DNA of 64,000 nucleotides from Sutcliffiella sp. FSL R7-0096 (GCF_038595065.1 NZ_CP152003.1:1034001-1098000); one strand, 5' to 3'. Shown: positions 15,094 to 24,125, numbered from the stretch's first letter. Numbers and translations: made by a program. The notes: generated by a model not told the origin, from the letters alone.

Positions 15094-16992
15094 ATGAAGA
15101 CGATTGATAAAGTAAACATTTCTCTAAATGACATGATAGGTGACCTTCTCGGGAAGCAATCGGATAATGGTTCCTGGAATTTTTGCTTTGAAGGAAGCAG
15201 TATCATGACAGATGCCTATATGATCATCCTGATAAGAACGCTTAAATGGACAAATGAAGAAAAGCTTGTCAAAGCGCTTGTCAAACGAATCAAATCCCAG
15301 CAAGCACTAAACGGATCCTGGAAGGTTTACACAGATGAAAACGAAGGTAATCTCAGTGCTACCATAGAGGCGTATTTTTCCTTATTATATTCAGGATACG
15401 TTGCAAAAGACGATGACTATATGCTTAAAGCGGAACGTTTCATCTTGGATCATGGTGGACTTGCAAAAAGTGATTGGTTGACTAGAATGATGCTGGCATT
15501 GAATGGGCAGATAAAATGGCCAATGATTGTGAAGAGCATTCCGATAGAAATTATGATAATACCCAAATGGGCTCCCATTAATATCTATAACCTCGTGGGT
15601 TATGCGAGGGCACACTGGATACCTATCATCATCTGCAGTAATTTGGACGCATCCATTTTACATGCACAGACTCCGAAATTGTCTCATCTTCATTCAAGGG
15701 AAGCGCAAGAAGAGGATCACCGCTTGCTAGATGGTTTGAAAATCCTCAGCCACTATGTGAAGAATACCGTAAAAAAACTTTCCTCCACACCTAGAGAACT
15801 ACGAAGAAAAGCCTTTAAAAATGCCGAACATTACATGATAGATAGAATCGAAAAAAATGGTACTCTGTACAGTTATTTCAGTGCAAGCTTTTTTATGATC
15901 TATTCTTTGATGGCACTTGGTTACGACAAGGACCACCCTATTATTGAAAATGCTTTTTTGGGGATGAAATCCTATCTATGTAGAAATCAATCCGACGACT
16001 CCAGCTTTATTCAAAATTCCCCTTCAACCGTTTGGGATACAGCATTGTTGACAGGAGCATTAATCAATGGCGGAGTTCCGATACATAATGATGCTGTCAC
16101 CAAAGCCGGTACATATCTTCTTTCAAGGCAACATGACAAGTATGGAGATTGGGCGGTGAAAAACCCTGATGTCCCACCAGGTGGATGGGGGTTTTCCGAT
16201 ATCAACACAATCGTTCCGGATATAGATGATACAACGGCTGCTTTAAGGGTTGTCACAGTCTTAGCGCAGGCTGATGGACGGTATAAGAAAGCCTGGAACA
16301 AGGGAGTGCGATGGCTACTTTCCATGCAAAATGATGACGGAGGCTGGTCGGCATTTGAAAAGAATACAGATAACTACCTCCTCTCCCTAATTCCATTTCG
16401 CTACGAGGATAGAGTGCTTTTTGATCCATCGACCGCAGATCTAACTGGCAGAGCCCTATACTTCCTTGGAGAGTACACTACCATCTCAAAGGATTCCGAA
16501 AAAATTGTTGAAGCAATTATGTGGCTTAAACATAATCAAAAAGAGGATGGTTCCTGGTACGGCCGCTGGGGAAACTGTTATATCTATGGAACTTGGGCTG
16601 CTGTGACCGGATTGAAGGCAGTAGGTGTACCAAGTACAGATCCAATGATCAGCAATGCGATAAACTGGCTCCTCTCCATTCAGAATAGAGATGGCGGCTG
16701 GGGCGAATCCTGTTCAAGTGATATTCGGAATAACTATGTCCCACTTCATCATAGTACCCCTTCTCAAACTGCCTGGGCATTGGATGCATTGATTGCCAGT
16801 TCTGTTAAACCAACTCCCCAAATAGAAAAAGGGATACATGCATTAACAGGTTTGATGGCAGCATCTGATTGGAGAACCGAGTATCCAACAGGCGCTGCCA
16901 TTCCCGGCGGATATTATATCCATTATCATAGCTATAAGTATATTTGGCCTCTGCATGCTTTAGGGAACTATCGGAATAAATATGGGAGTTAA
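15094..16992 (+). CDS. sqhC: Sporulenol synthase / squalene-hopene-cyclase-like terpene cyclase
   Basis: 632 residues, the same length class as B. subtilis SqhC. The catalytic acid motif DIDD is at residues 376-379 (PDIDDTTAALR). Several QW-type repeats are present (QSDNGSWNF, QQALNGSWKVY, QKEDGSWYGRWG, QNRDGGWGES). Class II cyclases of this family protonate a polyprene; SqhC cyclises tetraprenyl-curcumene to sporulenol/sporulenes, made late in sporulation, and this is the most likely role. ATG 15094 follows GGAGGG; upstream codons carry no ribosome site. An inverted GTATA...TATAC lies near 15062-15079. Followed by a strong terminator. Confidence 0.9.
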   Translation: MKTIDKVNISLNDMIGDLLGKQSDNGSWNFCFEGSSIMTDAYMIILIRTLKWTNEEKLVKALVKRIKSQQALNGSWKVYTDENEGNLSATIEAYFSLLYSGYVAKDDDYMLKAERFILDHGGLAKSDWLTRMMLALNGQIKWPMIVKSIPIEIMIIPKWAPINIYNLVGYARAHWIPIIICSNLDASILHAQTPKLSHLHSREAQEEDHRLLDGLKILSHYVKNTVKKLSSTPRELRRKAFKNAEHYMIDRIEKNGTLYSYFSASFFMIYSLMALGYDKDHPIIENAFLGMKSYLCRNQSDDSSFIQNSPSTVWDTALLTGALINGGVPIHNDAVTKAGTYLLSRQHDKYGDWAVKNPDVPPGGWGFSDINTIVPDIDDTTAALRVVTVLAQADGRYKKAWNKGVRWLLSMQNDDGGWSAFEKNTDNYLLSLIPFRYEDRVLFDPSTADLTGRALYFLGEYTTISKDSEKIVEAIMWLKHNQKEDGSWYGRWGNCYIYGTWAAVTGLKAVGVPSTDPMISNAINWLLSIQNRDGGWGESCSSDIRNNYVPLHHSTPSQTAWALDALIASSVKPTPQIEKGIHALTGLMAASDWRTEYPTGAAIPGGYYIHYHSYKYIWPLHALGNYRNKYGS

Positions 16993-17035
16993 TAGGAAAA
17001 TCGTTATGAAGAACAGCTGAATGACAGAAATCCAC

Positions 17036-17066
17036 AAGGTGATTCTATAATTTGAATCACTTTTTT
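17036..17066 (+). terminator. sqhC terminator
   Basis: GTGATTC (17039-17045), an 8-nt loop, GAATCAC (17054-17060), then TTTTTT. A standard intrinsic terminator downstream of sqhC. Confidence 0.85.
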
Positions 17067-17156
17067 GTGTGAAAAAACCTTTTTGGCATTGCTCACACAT
17101 TATTCACAATTTTGGAGTAGAATAAGGGTTAATATTTCTGTTTAGGAGTGTAACGG

Positions 17157-18134
17157 ATGAAAAATCCCTTTATTATAATTGTGGCATTACTTACGCTGAC
17201 CTTATCCGCATGTACAAGCTCTGATATTGCATTGCCGAAAACGGAGAATAAAGAGTCGGTCATCTATGTGAGTCATTTGAAAGAGAATGCCCTAACGGCG
17301 TTGGACCTGTCCACAGGGAGTCAAGAGAAGGTAAGTCTGCCTTTCAGGTTTTCGTCGATTGTGGAGATGGAGCCAGGAAAATTCATGGCTTCCGTCAAGG
17401 AAGAAGAAAGCCTTTATGAGATAAATACAATGGAGAATAAAGTTACAGAATTCATGGATATCGAAGAGGGAGTCCTTGAATTATTGTATGACCAGGACAA
17501 TAAATTGCTTTATACCGTCAATGGAAAGAGCAGTAAGTTACAAGTTATTGATCTTGAGAAAAAAGAGGTTGTTCTGGAGGTAAATGTGGGTGAGTATCCG
17601 TCCAAGATGGTCAAGTATGGAGAGAGGCTATTTGTACTTGCCGCCGGGAGTGGGGAAGTATATATATTGGATACATACAAAAACGATATAACCAATTCAT
17701 TTTCGGTAAATGCAAGGCCAGAGGGATTGCATTTTGACGGCAAATATATTTGGACAGGTGGTCATGGAGAGACAGGTGAAATGAATGAGAAGGTATTCGC
17801 CTATGACCCGGAAACTGGTGATGAAATGTTATCAAAGGAAACAGGGCTAATGCCTATCCAAATTTCTCAGATTACTGATACTTCTTCCATTTACGTGCTT
17901 AGCCACGGAGATCATAGTTTGACGAAGTTAAATCGGGACACCTATGAGGTGGAAAAGAAAATCCATGTTGGGGATAATCCCAGCTATATGATTGCCGATG
18001 GATCCAACTTGTATGTGTCGAGTCTTGATGGCGATGAGGTATTTGTCCTTGAAAAGGATAGCTTGGATGTTATAGAGGAGTATGGAGTTCAGGGTGGTCC
18101 CTTTTTATTATTTAAAGGAGGCGATGGAGAGTGA
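17157..18134 (+). CDS. Beta-propeller lipoprotein (YncE-like)
   Basis: 325 residues. A lipoprotein signal peptide with lipobox LSAC ends at Cys19, so the mature protein is membrane-anchored outside the cell. The rest is a series of strand repeats of YncE/NHL-type propeller form (VIYVSHLKENALTALDLSTG, YTVNGKSSKLQVIDLEKKEV, VYILDTYKNDITNSF, NLYVSSLDGDEVFVLEKDS). It starts an apparent operon with a two-component system; the stop TGA overlaps the GTG of the response regulator. It could be the sensor's ligand-binding partner. Ligand unknown. Confidence 0.78.
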   Translation: MKNPFIIIVALLTLTLSACTSSDIALPKTENKESVIYVSHLKENALTALDLSTGSQEKVSLPFRFSSIVEMEPGKFMASVKEEESLYEINTMENKVTEFMDIEEGVLELLYDQDNKLLYTVNGKSSKLQVIDLEKKEVVLEVNVGEYPSKMVKYGERLFVLAAGSGEVYILDTYKNDITNSFSVNARPEGLHFDGKYIWTGGHGETGEMNEKVFAYDPETGDEMLSKETGLMPIQISQITDTSSIYVLSHGDHSLTKLNRDTYEVEKKIHVGDNPSYMIADGSNLYVSSLDGDEVFVLEKDSLDVIEEYGVQGGPFLLFKGGDGE

Positions 18135-18814
18135 AGAACGCCTTTCAAGTACTAGTGGTGGATGATGAAGCAGATATGAGGGAAATGCTCGGTATCTACT
18201 TGAAGAACGAAAACTATCAAGTCCTCCATGCTGAAAACGGGGAAGAGGCTCTTGATTTACTTTTCGATCATGAGGTGGACTTGATCATCCTCGATGTGAT
18301 GATGCCGGTCATGGACGGTTTTACTGCCTGTAAAAAAATCCGTGAAAAATATATGATGCCAATCCTGATGTTGACAGCTAAAAGTGATGAATGGGACAAG
18401 GTCAGAGGGTTGAAACTTGGCGCAGACGATTATGTGATGAAGCCATTCAGTCCAAAAGAGCTCCTAGCAAGAATAGAAGCATTGCTCCGTCGTTCCAATC
18501 AATCCTTTTTTGATGTGGTTTCCAATTCTGAGATTACCGTTCAAAAGAGTGCTCGGCAAGTCCTTGTAGGAGGAGAAAAAGTCAATCTTGCAAGAAGGGA
18601 ATATGACTTATTGCTTTTTTTGATCGAGCACGAAGGCAAAGTGTTCAGTAGAGAACAACTTCATGATGTTATCTGGGGCCTGGATACCGAGAAAGGTTCT
18701 TACCGCACCGTGGATACACATGTAAAGACATTGAGATTAAAGCTTAAGGATGCAGGAACTAAAATAAAAACGGTTTGGGGAATCGGCTATAAATTTGACG
18801 GTGATGAGGCATGA
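18131..18814 (+). CDS. OmpR-family response regulator
   Basis: 227 residues. Receiver domain 1-120 with acidic pocket DDE (11-13), phospho-acceptor Asp55 (IILDVMMPVMDG) and K-P (VMKPF). The C-terminal winged helix at about 130-225 has the OmpR/PhoB signature (REYDLLLFLIEHEGKVFSRE, VDTHVKTLRLKL). GTG start behind AAAGGAGG, overlapping the lipoprotein stop by 4 bases. Its own end overlaps the histidine kinase start by 4 bases. Likely targets are the genes of this operon. Confidence 0.93.
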   Translation: MKNAFQVLVVDDEADMREMLGIYLKNENYQVLHAENGEEALDLLFDHEVDLIILDVMMPVMDGFTACKKIREKYMMPILMLTAKSDEWDKVRGLKLGADDYVMKPFSPKELLARIEALLRRSNQSFFDVVSNSEITVQKSARQVLVGGEKVNLARREYDLLLFLIEHEGKVFSREQLHDVIWGLDTEKGSYRTVDTHVKTLRLKLKDAGTKIKTVWGIGYKFDGDEA

Positions 18815-20196
18815 AGCCTTTATCCATCCGGAATAAAATCTGGTTGACCATCCTATCTGTATCCGTGCTGACCATCATCCTTGTAGGTGGGATCTCTTAC
18901 TACCTTTATCAAACTTTATATATAGAAAAGCAGACAGATATGTTGGCGAAGCAGGGTCAAACCTTGGAACTGGCCTATTATGAAGAGGGACGGGAAACCT
19001 TTTCTGATCATCTGGACTGGTTGGAGCAAAGCTCCGAAACTTCCATTATTTTTACAGATGATCCGATGCAACTTGCAAGTGGGGCACCATTTGATTCGTT
19101 TGCTGAAGAAAACCTTATCACTTTTAGCGAAAGGCAGGAATTGCTGAAGGGCGAGACGTTGACTTTTACGAAATTCCATACCGGGTTGGACCAGGAAATA
19201 CGTGCCGTAGTTATTCCGTTACAAATGAACGATAGATTAGAAGCCGTTATTTTCCTCTATATGCCTCTTACTGCGATTGCCGAAGCCTTTCAGCCAATTA
19301 GAAACTTCCTTTTTATTGGGATGGTTATGCTGATTTTACTTCTCGCTTTTGTAGGAACGAAAATGACGAATAGAATTGTACGTCCCATCAAGCAGATGGA
19401 GAAAGTGGCAAAAGACATCGCACAAGGGGATTTTTCTAAAAGGTTGTCGCTAAAAGGGGAAGATGAAATCGCGAGCCTTGGAAGGTCCATCAATACGATG
19501 TCATCCAATCTTGAGGAAATCGACAGGAACAGACGTGAATTCCTGGGCAATGTATCCCACGAATTAAGGACGCCGATCAGCTACCTTAAAGGGTACGGTG
19601 AGGCGTTGGGGGAAGGAATCATTACCACAGAAAAATATGTAGAAACGGTTACAAAAGAAACCGATAGAATGGATCGCCTTGTTCACGACCTTCTGGATCT
19701 TGCTCAGCTCGAAGGAGACTCGTATCCAATGAACAAGGAACCAATCATACTGGCGGAACTGATAAAAGAAGTGCTGGGACGCTTTCGCTTAAAGCTCGAT
19801 GACAAAAAACTTTTAACGGAGGTACAACTTAATGAAGAGGTAGTCGTGAATGGCGATCATCGGAGACTAGATCAAGTAATGGAGAACCTTCTGAGCAATG
19901 CGCTTAAATTTACGCCCGAAAAAAGGACGATACGAATTTCTGTGGTGGATGGTAATACGATGGGTGTCCTTATAATCGAGGATGAAGGCATAGGGATTCC
20001 GGAAGAGGATGTTCCCTATATTTTCGAAAGGTTTTACCGAGTTGAGAAAGCCCGGACAAGAAAAAGCGGCGGAACCGGCCTTGGCCTCTCCATCGTTCAG
20101 CAGATTATTAACAAGCATGACGGCAAGATTATTGTCGATTCAGAGCTTGGAAAAGGCACAGTGGTGACTGTGGAAATTCCGTTGTTCGATTTTTAG
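18811..20196 (+). CDS. Sensor histidine kinase
   Basis: 461 residues. Membrane segments at about 10-32 and 162-182 enclose an extracytoplasmic sensing domain of ~130 residues. HAMP domain at about 183-236; HisKA with phospho-His in NVSHELRTPISYLKGY at about residue 250; HATPase with NLLSNALKFT (N box), EDEGIGIPEEDVPYIFERFYRVEKAR (G1/F boxes) and GGTGLGLSIV (G2). Partner of the regulator directly upstream. The stimulus is unknown; the downstream PepSY and YtkA-like genes suggest metal or envelope stress. Confidence 0.92.
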   Translation: MKPLSIRNKIWLTILSVSVLTIILVGGISYYLYQTLYIEKQTDMLAKQGQTLELAYYEEGRETFSDHLDWLEQSSETSIIFTDDPMQLASGAPFDSFAEENLITFSERQELLKGETLTFTKFHTGLDQEIRAVVIPLQMNDRLEAVIFLYMPLTAIAEAFQPIRNFLFIGMVMLILLLAFVGTKMTNRIVRPIKQMEKVAKDIAQGDFSKRLSLKGEDEIASLGRSINTMSSNLEEIDRNRREFLGNVSHELRTPISYLKGYGEALGEGIITTEKYVETVTKETDRMDRLVHDLLDLAQLEGDSYPMNKEPIILAELIKEVLGRFRLKLDDKKLLTEVQLNEEVVVNGDHRRLDQVMENLLSNALKFTPEKRTIRISVVDGNTMGVLIIEDEGIGIPEEDVPYIFERFYRVEKARTRKSGGTGLGLSIVQQIINKHDGKIIVDSELGKGTVVTVEIPLFDF

Positions 20197-20311
20197 TTCC
20201 GTTTATAAAATATTTATTTGTTATCCTAGCTGTTGATTGTATTCTTCATTCTTTTTTCACATTTGCCTGTCAGAATATAAGCATACGAAGGAAAGTTGAA
20301 GGTGTATGCTT

Positions 20312-21691
20312 ATGGAAAAGAAAACAAAACAAGAAAAGGAGAAAAATCAAACCAGAAACGGCCTCTACCAAACCATGTGGAGATGGCACTTTTATGCTGG
20401 GATCATTTTTGCTCCTTTTTTAATAATTTTGGCATTCAGCGGTGCCGTGTACTTATTTAAGCCTCAAATTGAATCTTATATCTATAAGGATCTTTATTAT
20501 GTAGATGAAACAAAGGAAACAAGTTTGTCTGTTAATGCACAGGCAGAAAAGGTGCGCGAAGAATATCCGAATGCTTCCATTACTTCAGTGTCTATTTTTG
20601 ATAAGGAAGAACGTACTTCCAAGTTTGCTACCATGCAAGATGGTAACCCTGTCAGTGTTTATGTAGACCCATACTCCGGAAAAGTTATGGGGGAAATGCC
20701 TGTTGAAAAAGAATTGATGACCATCTTTAAGAAGTTACACAGTGAACTGATTGTAGGTGGGACGGTTGCCAACCGTTTTGTGGAGCTTGCAGCTTGCTGG
20801 GCAATTATTCTTATATTAACTGGCCTCTATATTTGGTGGCCGAGGAACCGTGCTTCGATATGGGGAACCGTACTTCCGAGATTACGAAGCAAAGGACGGG
20901 TGTTTTGGCGTGACATGCATGCTGTTCCAGCTTTTTGGATGTCCATTGGCCTTTTGGTGTTGATTTTGACTGGACTGCCATGGTCCGGTGTGATGGGAGA
21001 ACAAATCAACCGAGTGGCAACTGCGACGAATACCGGGTATCCGGCATTCTCCTTCAGCTTTGGACCAAAGCCTGAATCGGTGACGGTGACAAAAGATGTT
21101 GCAGAGAATGTGCCATGGGCAGCGGAAAATGTTCCAGTGCCTTCATCGGTAAACAATCAATATGTGCCTTTGACACTAAATGACGCATCAGGCATTGCAA
21201 ATATGAAGAATATCCAAAAACCATATACCATTTCCATGCCACAAGGGGAAAGTGGAGTGTTCACGATTGCTACCTCCCACTCCAGACCGTTTGATAACGC
21301 AACGTTGCATGTGGACCAATACAGTGGTGCCATCCTGACAGATGTCAGATATGCGGATTATGGGATAATGGGAAAAGCAATTACGCTTGGCATCGCCCTG
21401 CATGAGGGTAAATTATTCGGCTTAGCCAACCAGTTACTGGGGCTAGTGTTGTGTGTGGGCCTTATCGGTATGATGGTAAGCTCCCTAATTATGTGGAGAA
21501 AAAGAAAGCCGGAAAATAGTTTAGGTGCTCCAGGCCGAAATGTCGATATCAAGACAAAAAGGGCCGTTACCATTATCATGTTGCTGCTTGGTCTTATCAT
21601 GCCGTTGGTGGGAATCTCCATTATCGTGGTATTGCTATTAGATAAACTTGTGTTTGTAAGAATAAAACGTTTTAAAGCCTGGTTAGGGTAA
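20312..21691 (+). CDS. PepSY-domain membrane protein
   Basis: 459 residues of the PepSY_TM family: TM1 (WHFYAGIIFAPFLIILAFSG, about 26-45), an extracytoplasmic PepSY segment at about 75-135, TM2-3 (ELAACWAIILILTGLYIWWPR and PAFWMSIGLLVLILTGLPWS), a second external domain, and two C-terminal helices (LGLVLCVGLIGMMVSSLIMW; ITIIMLLLGLIMPLVG-like). Conserved His residues near the helices (MWRWHFYAG, RDMHAVPAF, ALHEGKLFG) are typical and could bind metal or haem. Relatives are often iron- or copper-regulated. ATG 20312 follows AAGGTG; upstream ATG 20306 is poorly spaced. Probably controlled by the adjacent two-component system. Confidence 0.85.
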   Translation: MEKKTKQEKEKNQTRNGLYQTMWRWHFYAGIIFAPFLIILAFSGAVYLFKPQIESYIYKDLYYVDETKETSLSVNAQAEKVREEYPNASITSVSIFDKEERTSKFATMQDGNPVSVYVDPYSGKVMGEMPVEKELMTIFKKLHSELIVGGTVANRFVELAACWAIILILTGLYIWWPRNRASIWGTVLPRLRSKGRVFWRDMHAVPAFWMSIGLLVLILTGLPWSGVMGEQINRVATATNTGYPAFSFSFGPKPESVTVTKDVAENVPWAAENVPVPSSVNNQYVPLTLNDASGIANMKNIQKPYTISMPQGESGVFTIATSHSRPFDNATLHVDQYSGAILTDVRYADYGIMGKAITLGIALHEGKLFGLANQLLGLVLCVGLIGMMVSSLIMWRKRKPENSLGAPGRNVDIKTKRAVTIIMLLLGLIMPLVGISIIVVLLLDKLVFVRIKRFKAWLG

Positions 21692-21710
21692 GAAAGGTGT
21701 TGTTTTTGAT

Positions 21711-22190
21711 ATGAAGAAAATTATGCTAACTGTTGTTCCATTTTTATTGTTATTGGTTGGATGTACAAGTGCACCTGAAGAGGAGACTTCTTTAGAGATT
21801 GTCCAGGTGGAAATGCAATTCCCGGAAAAAGTGGATGAAGCGGAAGAGGTTGTAGTAAAGACCCTTGTCACACAAGGGGAGGAGAAAGTGGAAGACGCCC
21901 AGGAAGTGCAAATTGAAATTTGGAATGTGGAAAAAGGAAAAGAAAACAGTCAACTTCTTGATGCAGAACATGTTGGGGATGGCGTTTACGAAGTGAAGCA
22001 TTCTTTTGAGGTAAATGGAGTATATCGTGTTCAATCCCACGTGACCGCACGTGACATGCACGTCATGCCAACCAAGCAATTGGTGGTCGGTGATCTGAGT
22101 CAGGAAGAGATAGATGCTATCTTGGAAAGTGAAGCGGAAGAAGAGGCTCATGATGGCGGGGATCATGGAGACCATGGGAATCATCACTAA
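21711..22190 (+). CDS. YtkA-like lipoprotein with His-rich tail
   Basis: 159 residues. Lipobox LLVGC puts the acylated Cys at residue 18. The middle (about 28-130) has the beta-sandwich pattern of YtkA/FixH-like domains (EIVQVEMQFPEKV ... YEVKHSFEVNGVYRVQSHVTARDMH). The tail is acidic then His-rich, ending HDGGDHGDHGNHH, a probable metal-binding end. It follows the PepSY gene by 19 bases and completes the operon. A role in copper or haem handling at the membrane outer face is likely but inferred. The ribosome site AGAAAGG is a little far (about 12 bases). Confidence 0.78.
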   Translation: MKKIMLTVVPFLLLLVGCTSAPEEETSLEIVQVEMQFPEKVDEAEEVVVKTLVTQGEEKVEDAQEVQIEIWNVEKGKENSQLLDAEHVGDGVYEVKHSFEVNGVYRVQSHVTARDMHVMPTKQLVVGDLSQEEIDAILESEAEEEAHDGGDHGDHGNHH

Positions 22191-22200
22191 AGGTAGAGAG

Positions 22201-22260
22201 AAAAAAGTCCAGTTGAGAGAAAGGGAGTGGTGACTCTTTCATCTTGACTGGGCTTTTTTT
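22201..22260 (+). terminator. Operon terminator
   Basis: AAAAAAGTCCAGT (22201-22213) pairs with ACTGGGCTTTTTT (from 22247) with one G-T wobble, giving a long-armed terminator with a T tract after the YtkA-like gene. Confidence 0.75.
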
Positions 22261-22595
22261 GTTGGGAGATAGAGGAGTGTCTGGTACAAGAGGTTAAGGG
22301 TAATCACTGCGCACTATTGATGCCCTAAGCGAAGCGATATTCCCCCTAATACATCAAGAAATTTCTCTTATTCTTATAGGAATATTTTTACTATTTCTAG
22401 TGGGAATACTTTATATTTATTACTAGAAACCTCTACTCTATTAACGTAGTGGAGTTTTTCATAAAACAGTAAAGGGGGCATCATACATACTTCTATTCTA
22501 GTAATCTCTTATTCTAGCAATCAATCGTTGTCGGGGCTGCAGTTTGATTTGAACAAGACATTCAAAAAACTATTGTGGTTGGGAGAGATGTAAAG
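22261..22595. other. 335-bp intergenic stretch with hairpins
   Basis: No gene seen. A CTCTAC ... GTGGAG hairpin followed by TTTTT (about 22432-22461) resembles a terminator. Two direct repeats of TATTCTAG-n-AATC lie near 22493-22525, and CTAGT...ACTAG arms near 22399-22427. These suggest regulatory content for the downstream peptidase gene, but no promoter could be assigned with confidence. Confidence 0.35.
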
Positions 22596-23318
22596 ATGTT
22601 AAAAGCGTATCAGAAGATGTTGGCTTTCAGTTTTACTTTGATGCTCGGGATGGTATTGTCCTTGGTCACGGCTGAAGAAGCCTCTGCTTATAACTGGACA
22701 AGGACGCTTAGTGAGGGTTCTAGTGGAGCGGATGTAAGAGAATTGCAGATCCGGGTGGCCGGTTGGGCAGCTGATTCTCCTCAACAGACAGTCGTTAGTG
22801 TGGACGGCCAATTCGGACCAGGAACGAAAGCGGCAGTCATCCGTTTTCAGCGTGCTTACGGATTATCGGCAGATGGGATAGTTGGACCACAGACACAAGC
22901 AAAATTAAACGAGTTGGAATCACCAAATGGAACGAAACACTTCAGTTACAGTGAATTTCATTCTAAAGACGGAAGCGGGTTCAACGGAGGGAATGTATCG
23001 GCAGCAACCGTGCAGGAGAACGTACGTCGAATGATGTACAAGCTTGAAGCGATACGTGTAAAACTGGGGAATCGCCCGATGAATGTCAATTCCGGATTTA
23101 GAAGCATCTCTCACAATCGCAATGTTGGTGGGGCATCAAACAGTCAGCACACTTATGGGATTGCTGCGGACATCAGCGTTTCCGGTGTAAGTACTACTAC
23201 TGTACGAAATGCTGCGAAAAGCTCCGGTTTTAGTGGGATCTATAGTGAAGGTAGCTTTACCCATATGGATAGCCGAGTAGAGTATCCATATGGAACGCAA
23301 CACTGGTGGTGGGAATAA
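22596..23318 (+). CDS. Secreted PG-binding M15-type peptidase
   Basis: 240 residues. Signal peptide ending AEEASA before YNW; PG_binding_1 domain at about 35-105 (SSGADVRELQIRVAGW, DGQFGPGTKAAVIRFQ, ADGIVGPQTQAKL); C-terminal M15A/YcbK-like D,D-peptidase domain with zinc-ligand pattern SGFRS ... SQHTYGIAADIS (His and Asp) and FTHMDSR (second His). Such enzymes trim peptidoglycan peptides outside the cell. ATG 22596 is chosen because GGGAGAG is well spaced; seven extra residues upstream would lie over it. Followed by a hairpin terminator. Confidence 0.88.
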   Translation: MLKAYQKMLAFSFTLMLGMVLSLVTAEEASAYNWTRTLSEGSSGADVRELQIRVAGWAADSPQQTVVSVDGQFGPGTKAAVIRFQRAYGLSADGIVGPQTQAKLNELESPNGTKHFSYSEFHSKDGSGFNGGNVSAATVQENVRRMMYKLEAIRVKLGNRPMNVNSGFRSISHNRNVGGASNSQHTYGIAADISVSGVSTTTVRNAAKSSGFSGIYSEGSFTHMDSRVEYPYGTQHWWWE

Positions 23319-23329
23319 GATAGAAAAGG

Positions 23330-23352
23330 GGGCTTATCAAAATGATAAGCCC
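23330..23352 (+). terminator. Terminator after the M15 peptidase gene
   Basis: GGGCTTATC - aaaat - GATAAGCCC, a perfect 9-bp stem. The stem sequence nearly repeats in the hairpin at 23525-23557 (TGGCTTAT...ATAAGCCA). Confidence 0.65.
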
Positions 23353-23392
23353 TTCAGTTTGTAGACAAAGCTTAAAATAATGAAATTCTCTA

Positions 23393-23478
23393 GTTGATCG
23401 CAGTGGAAGGAGCGAAGACTCCTGCGGGAGGCTTCCGGACTGCCCGCGGAAAGCGAAGCTCCTGCAACGAAGATCAAC
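23393..23478. repeat. Bacillaceae intergenic repeat with GTTGATC/GATCAAC ends
   Basis: An 86-bp GC-rich element bounded by inverted GTTGATC (23393-23399) and GATCAAC (23472-23478). Inside are GGAGCGAAGACTCC, a small hairpin, and GGAAAGCGAAGCTCC. This wording (GGAGCGAAGACTCCTGCGG ... AAGCGAAGCTCCTG) is that of a dispersed palindromic repeat common between genes of many Bacillaceae. Shorter than usual. A related, longer element is at 59754-59940. No protein is encoded. Confidence 0.75.
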
Positions 23479-23524
23479 TCTTCCAACAAATAACCTAACT
23501 ACTTTAAAGTTTGTCAACAGTATG

Positions 23525-23557
23525 AGTGGCTTATCAAAAATAATAAGCCACTTTTTT
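23525..23557. terminator. Terminator of the MEDS gene
   Basis: AGTGGCTTAT - caaaaata - ATAAGCCACT with T tracts on both strands, ending at the 3' end of the minus-strand MEDS gene. Confidence 0.75.
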
Positions 23558-24125
23558 ATACTTCAATTGTAGGTTGATATAGTTCTGATACAACCAATTC
23601 TTCTTCCACAAGTATATAAGGATGTGTTTCTAATAAAATTTCTCTAAGGTAATCCGGCATTTTTGCTCCTTCATAAGCACAAACCAAAGGGAAATCAAAC
23701 TGATGAACCGCATTATCGACGATACGCTCAAGATCCTCAACGATATGCAATGGACCGTCCATTGTTGCCCACTCTACATGTGCCCATGAGCGAAATGGTA
23801 GTTGCTCTTCTACTAACTTCTGAACAGTTTTTACAAAGTAATTATATATCGCAGGGGGATGGTAGCTTCCACTAGAAAAATAGAAATCAAAATTATTCAC
23901 CCATTTTACTAACTTCATTTGTTCTTCTGATAAACGAGTGCTCAGCTTTTGTACTAGCATTGGATAAACCCTCTGATTTTCAATTACAATTACATAGTCT
24001 CCTGCTGATACGCCTGATTGGACAAAGTCTACTAGTTTCTCCATGTAATGCTCCCTTCCTTCGTAGGAATATAGGACATGGATATTCCTTTGCTCATTAA
24101 AAAGACTATTCATTCTGCTTTTCAA
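23556..24125 (-). CDS. MEDS-domain protein
   Basis: 189 residues with the MEDS (methanogen/methylotroph DcmR sensory) domain pattern over most of its length: an N-terminal IHVLYSYEGREHYMEKLVDFVQSG, then SAGDYVIVIENQRVYPML, and a C-terminal FPLVCAYEGAKMPDYLREILLETHPYIL. MEDS domains bind small molecules or act in signalling with kinases and anti-sigma circuits. No kinase or sigma-factor gene is next to it. Start TTG 24125 follows GGGGTG at good spacing; no better ATG exists nearby except an internal one. Confidence 0.78.
   Translation of the reverse strand: MKSRMNSLFNEQRNIHVLYSYEGREHYMEKLVDFVQSGVSAGDYVIVIENQRVYPMLVQKLSTRLSEEQMKLVKWVNNFDFYFSSGSYHPPAIYNYFVKTVQKLVEEQLPFRSWAHVEWATMDGPLHIVEDLERIVDNAVHQFDFPLVCAYEGAKMPDYLREILLETHPYILVEEELVVSELYQPTIEV

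Noticed and set aside
17157-22190. Antimicrobial-peptide (bacitracin-type) detoxification module
   Set aside because: No ABC transporter of the BceAB type accompanies the two-component pair.
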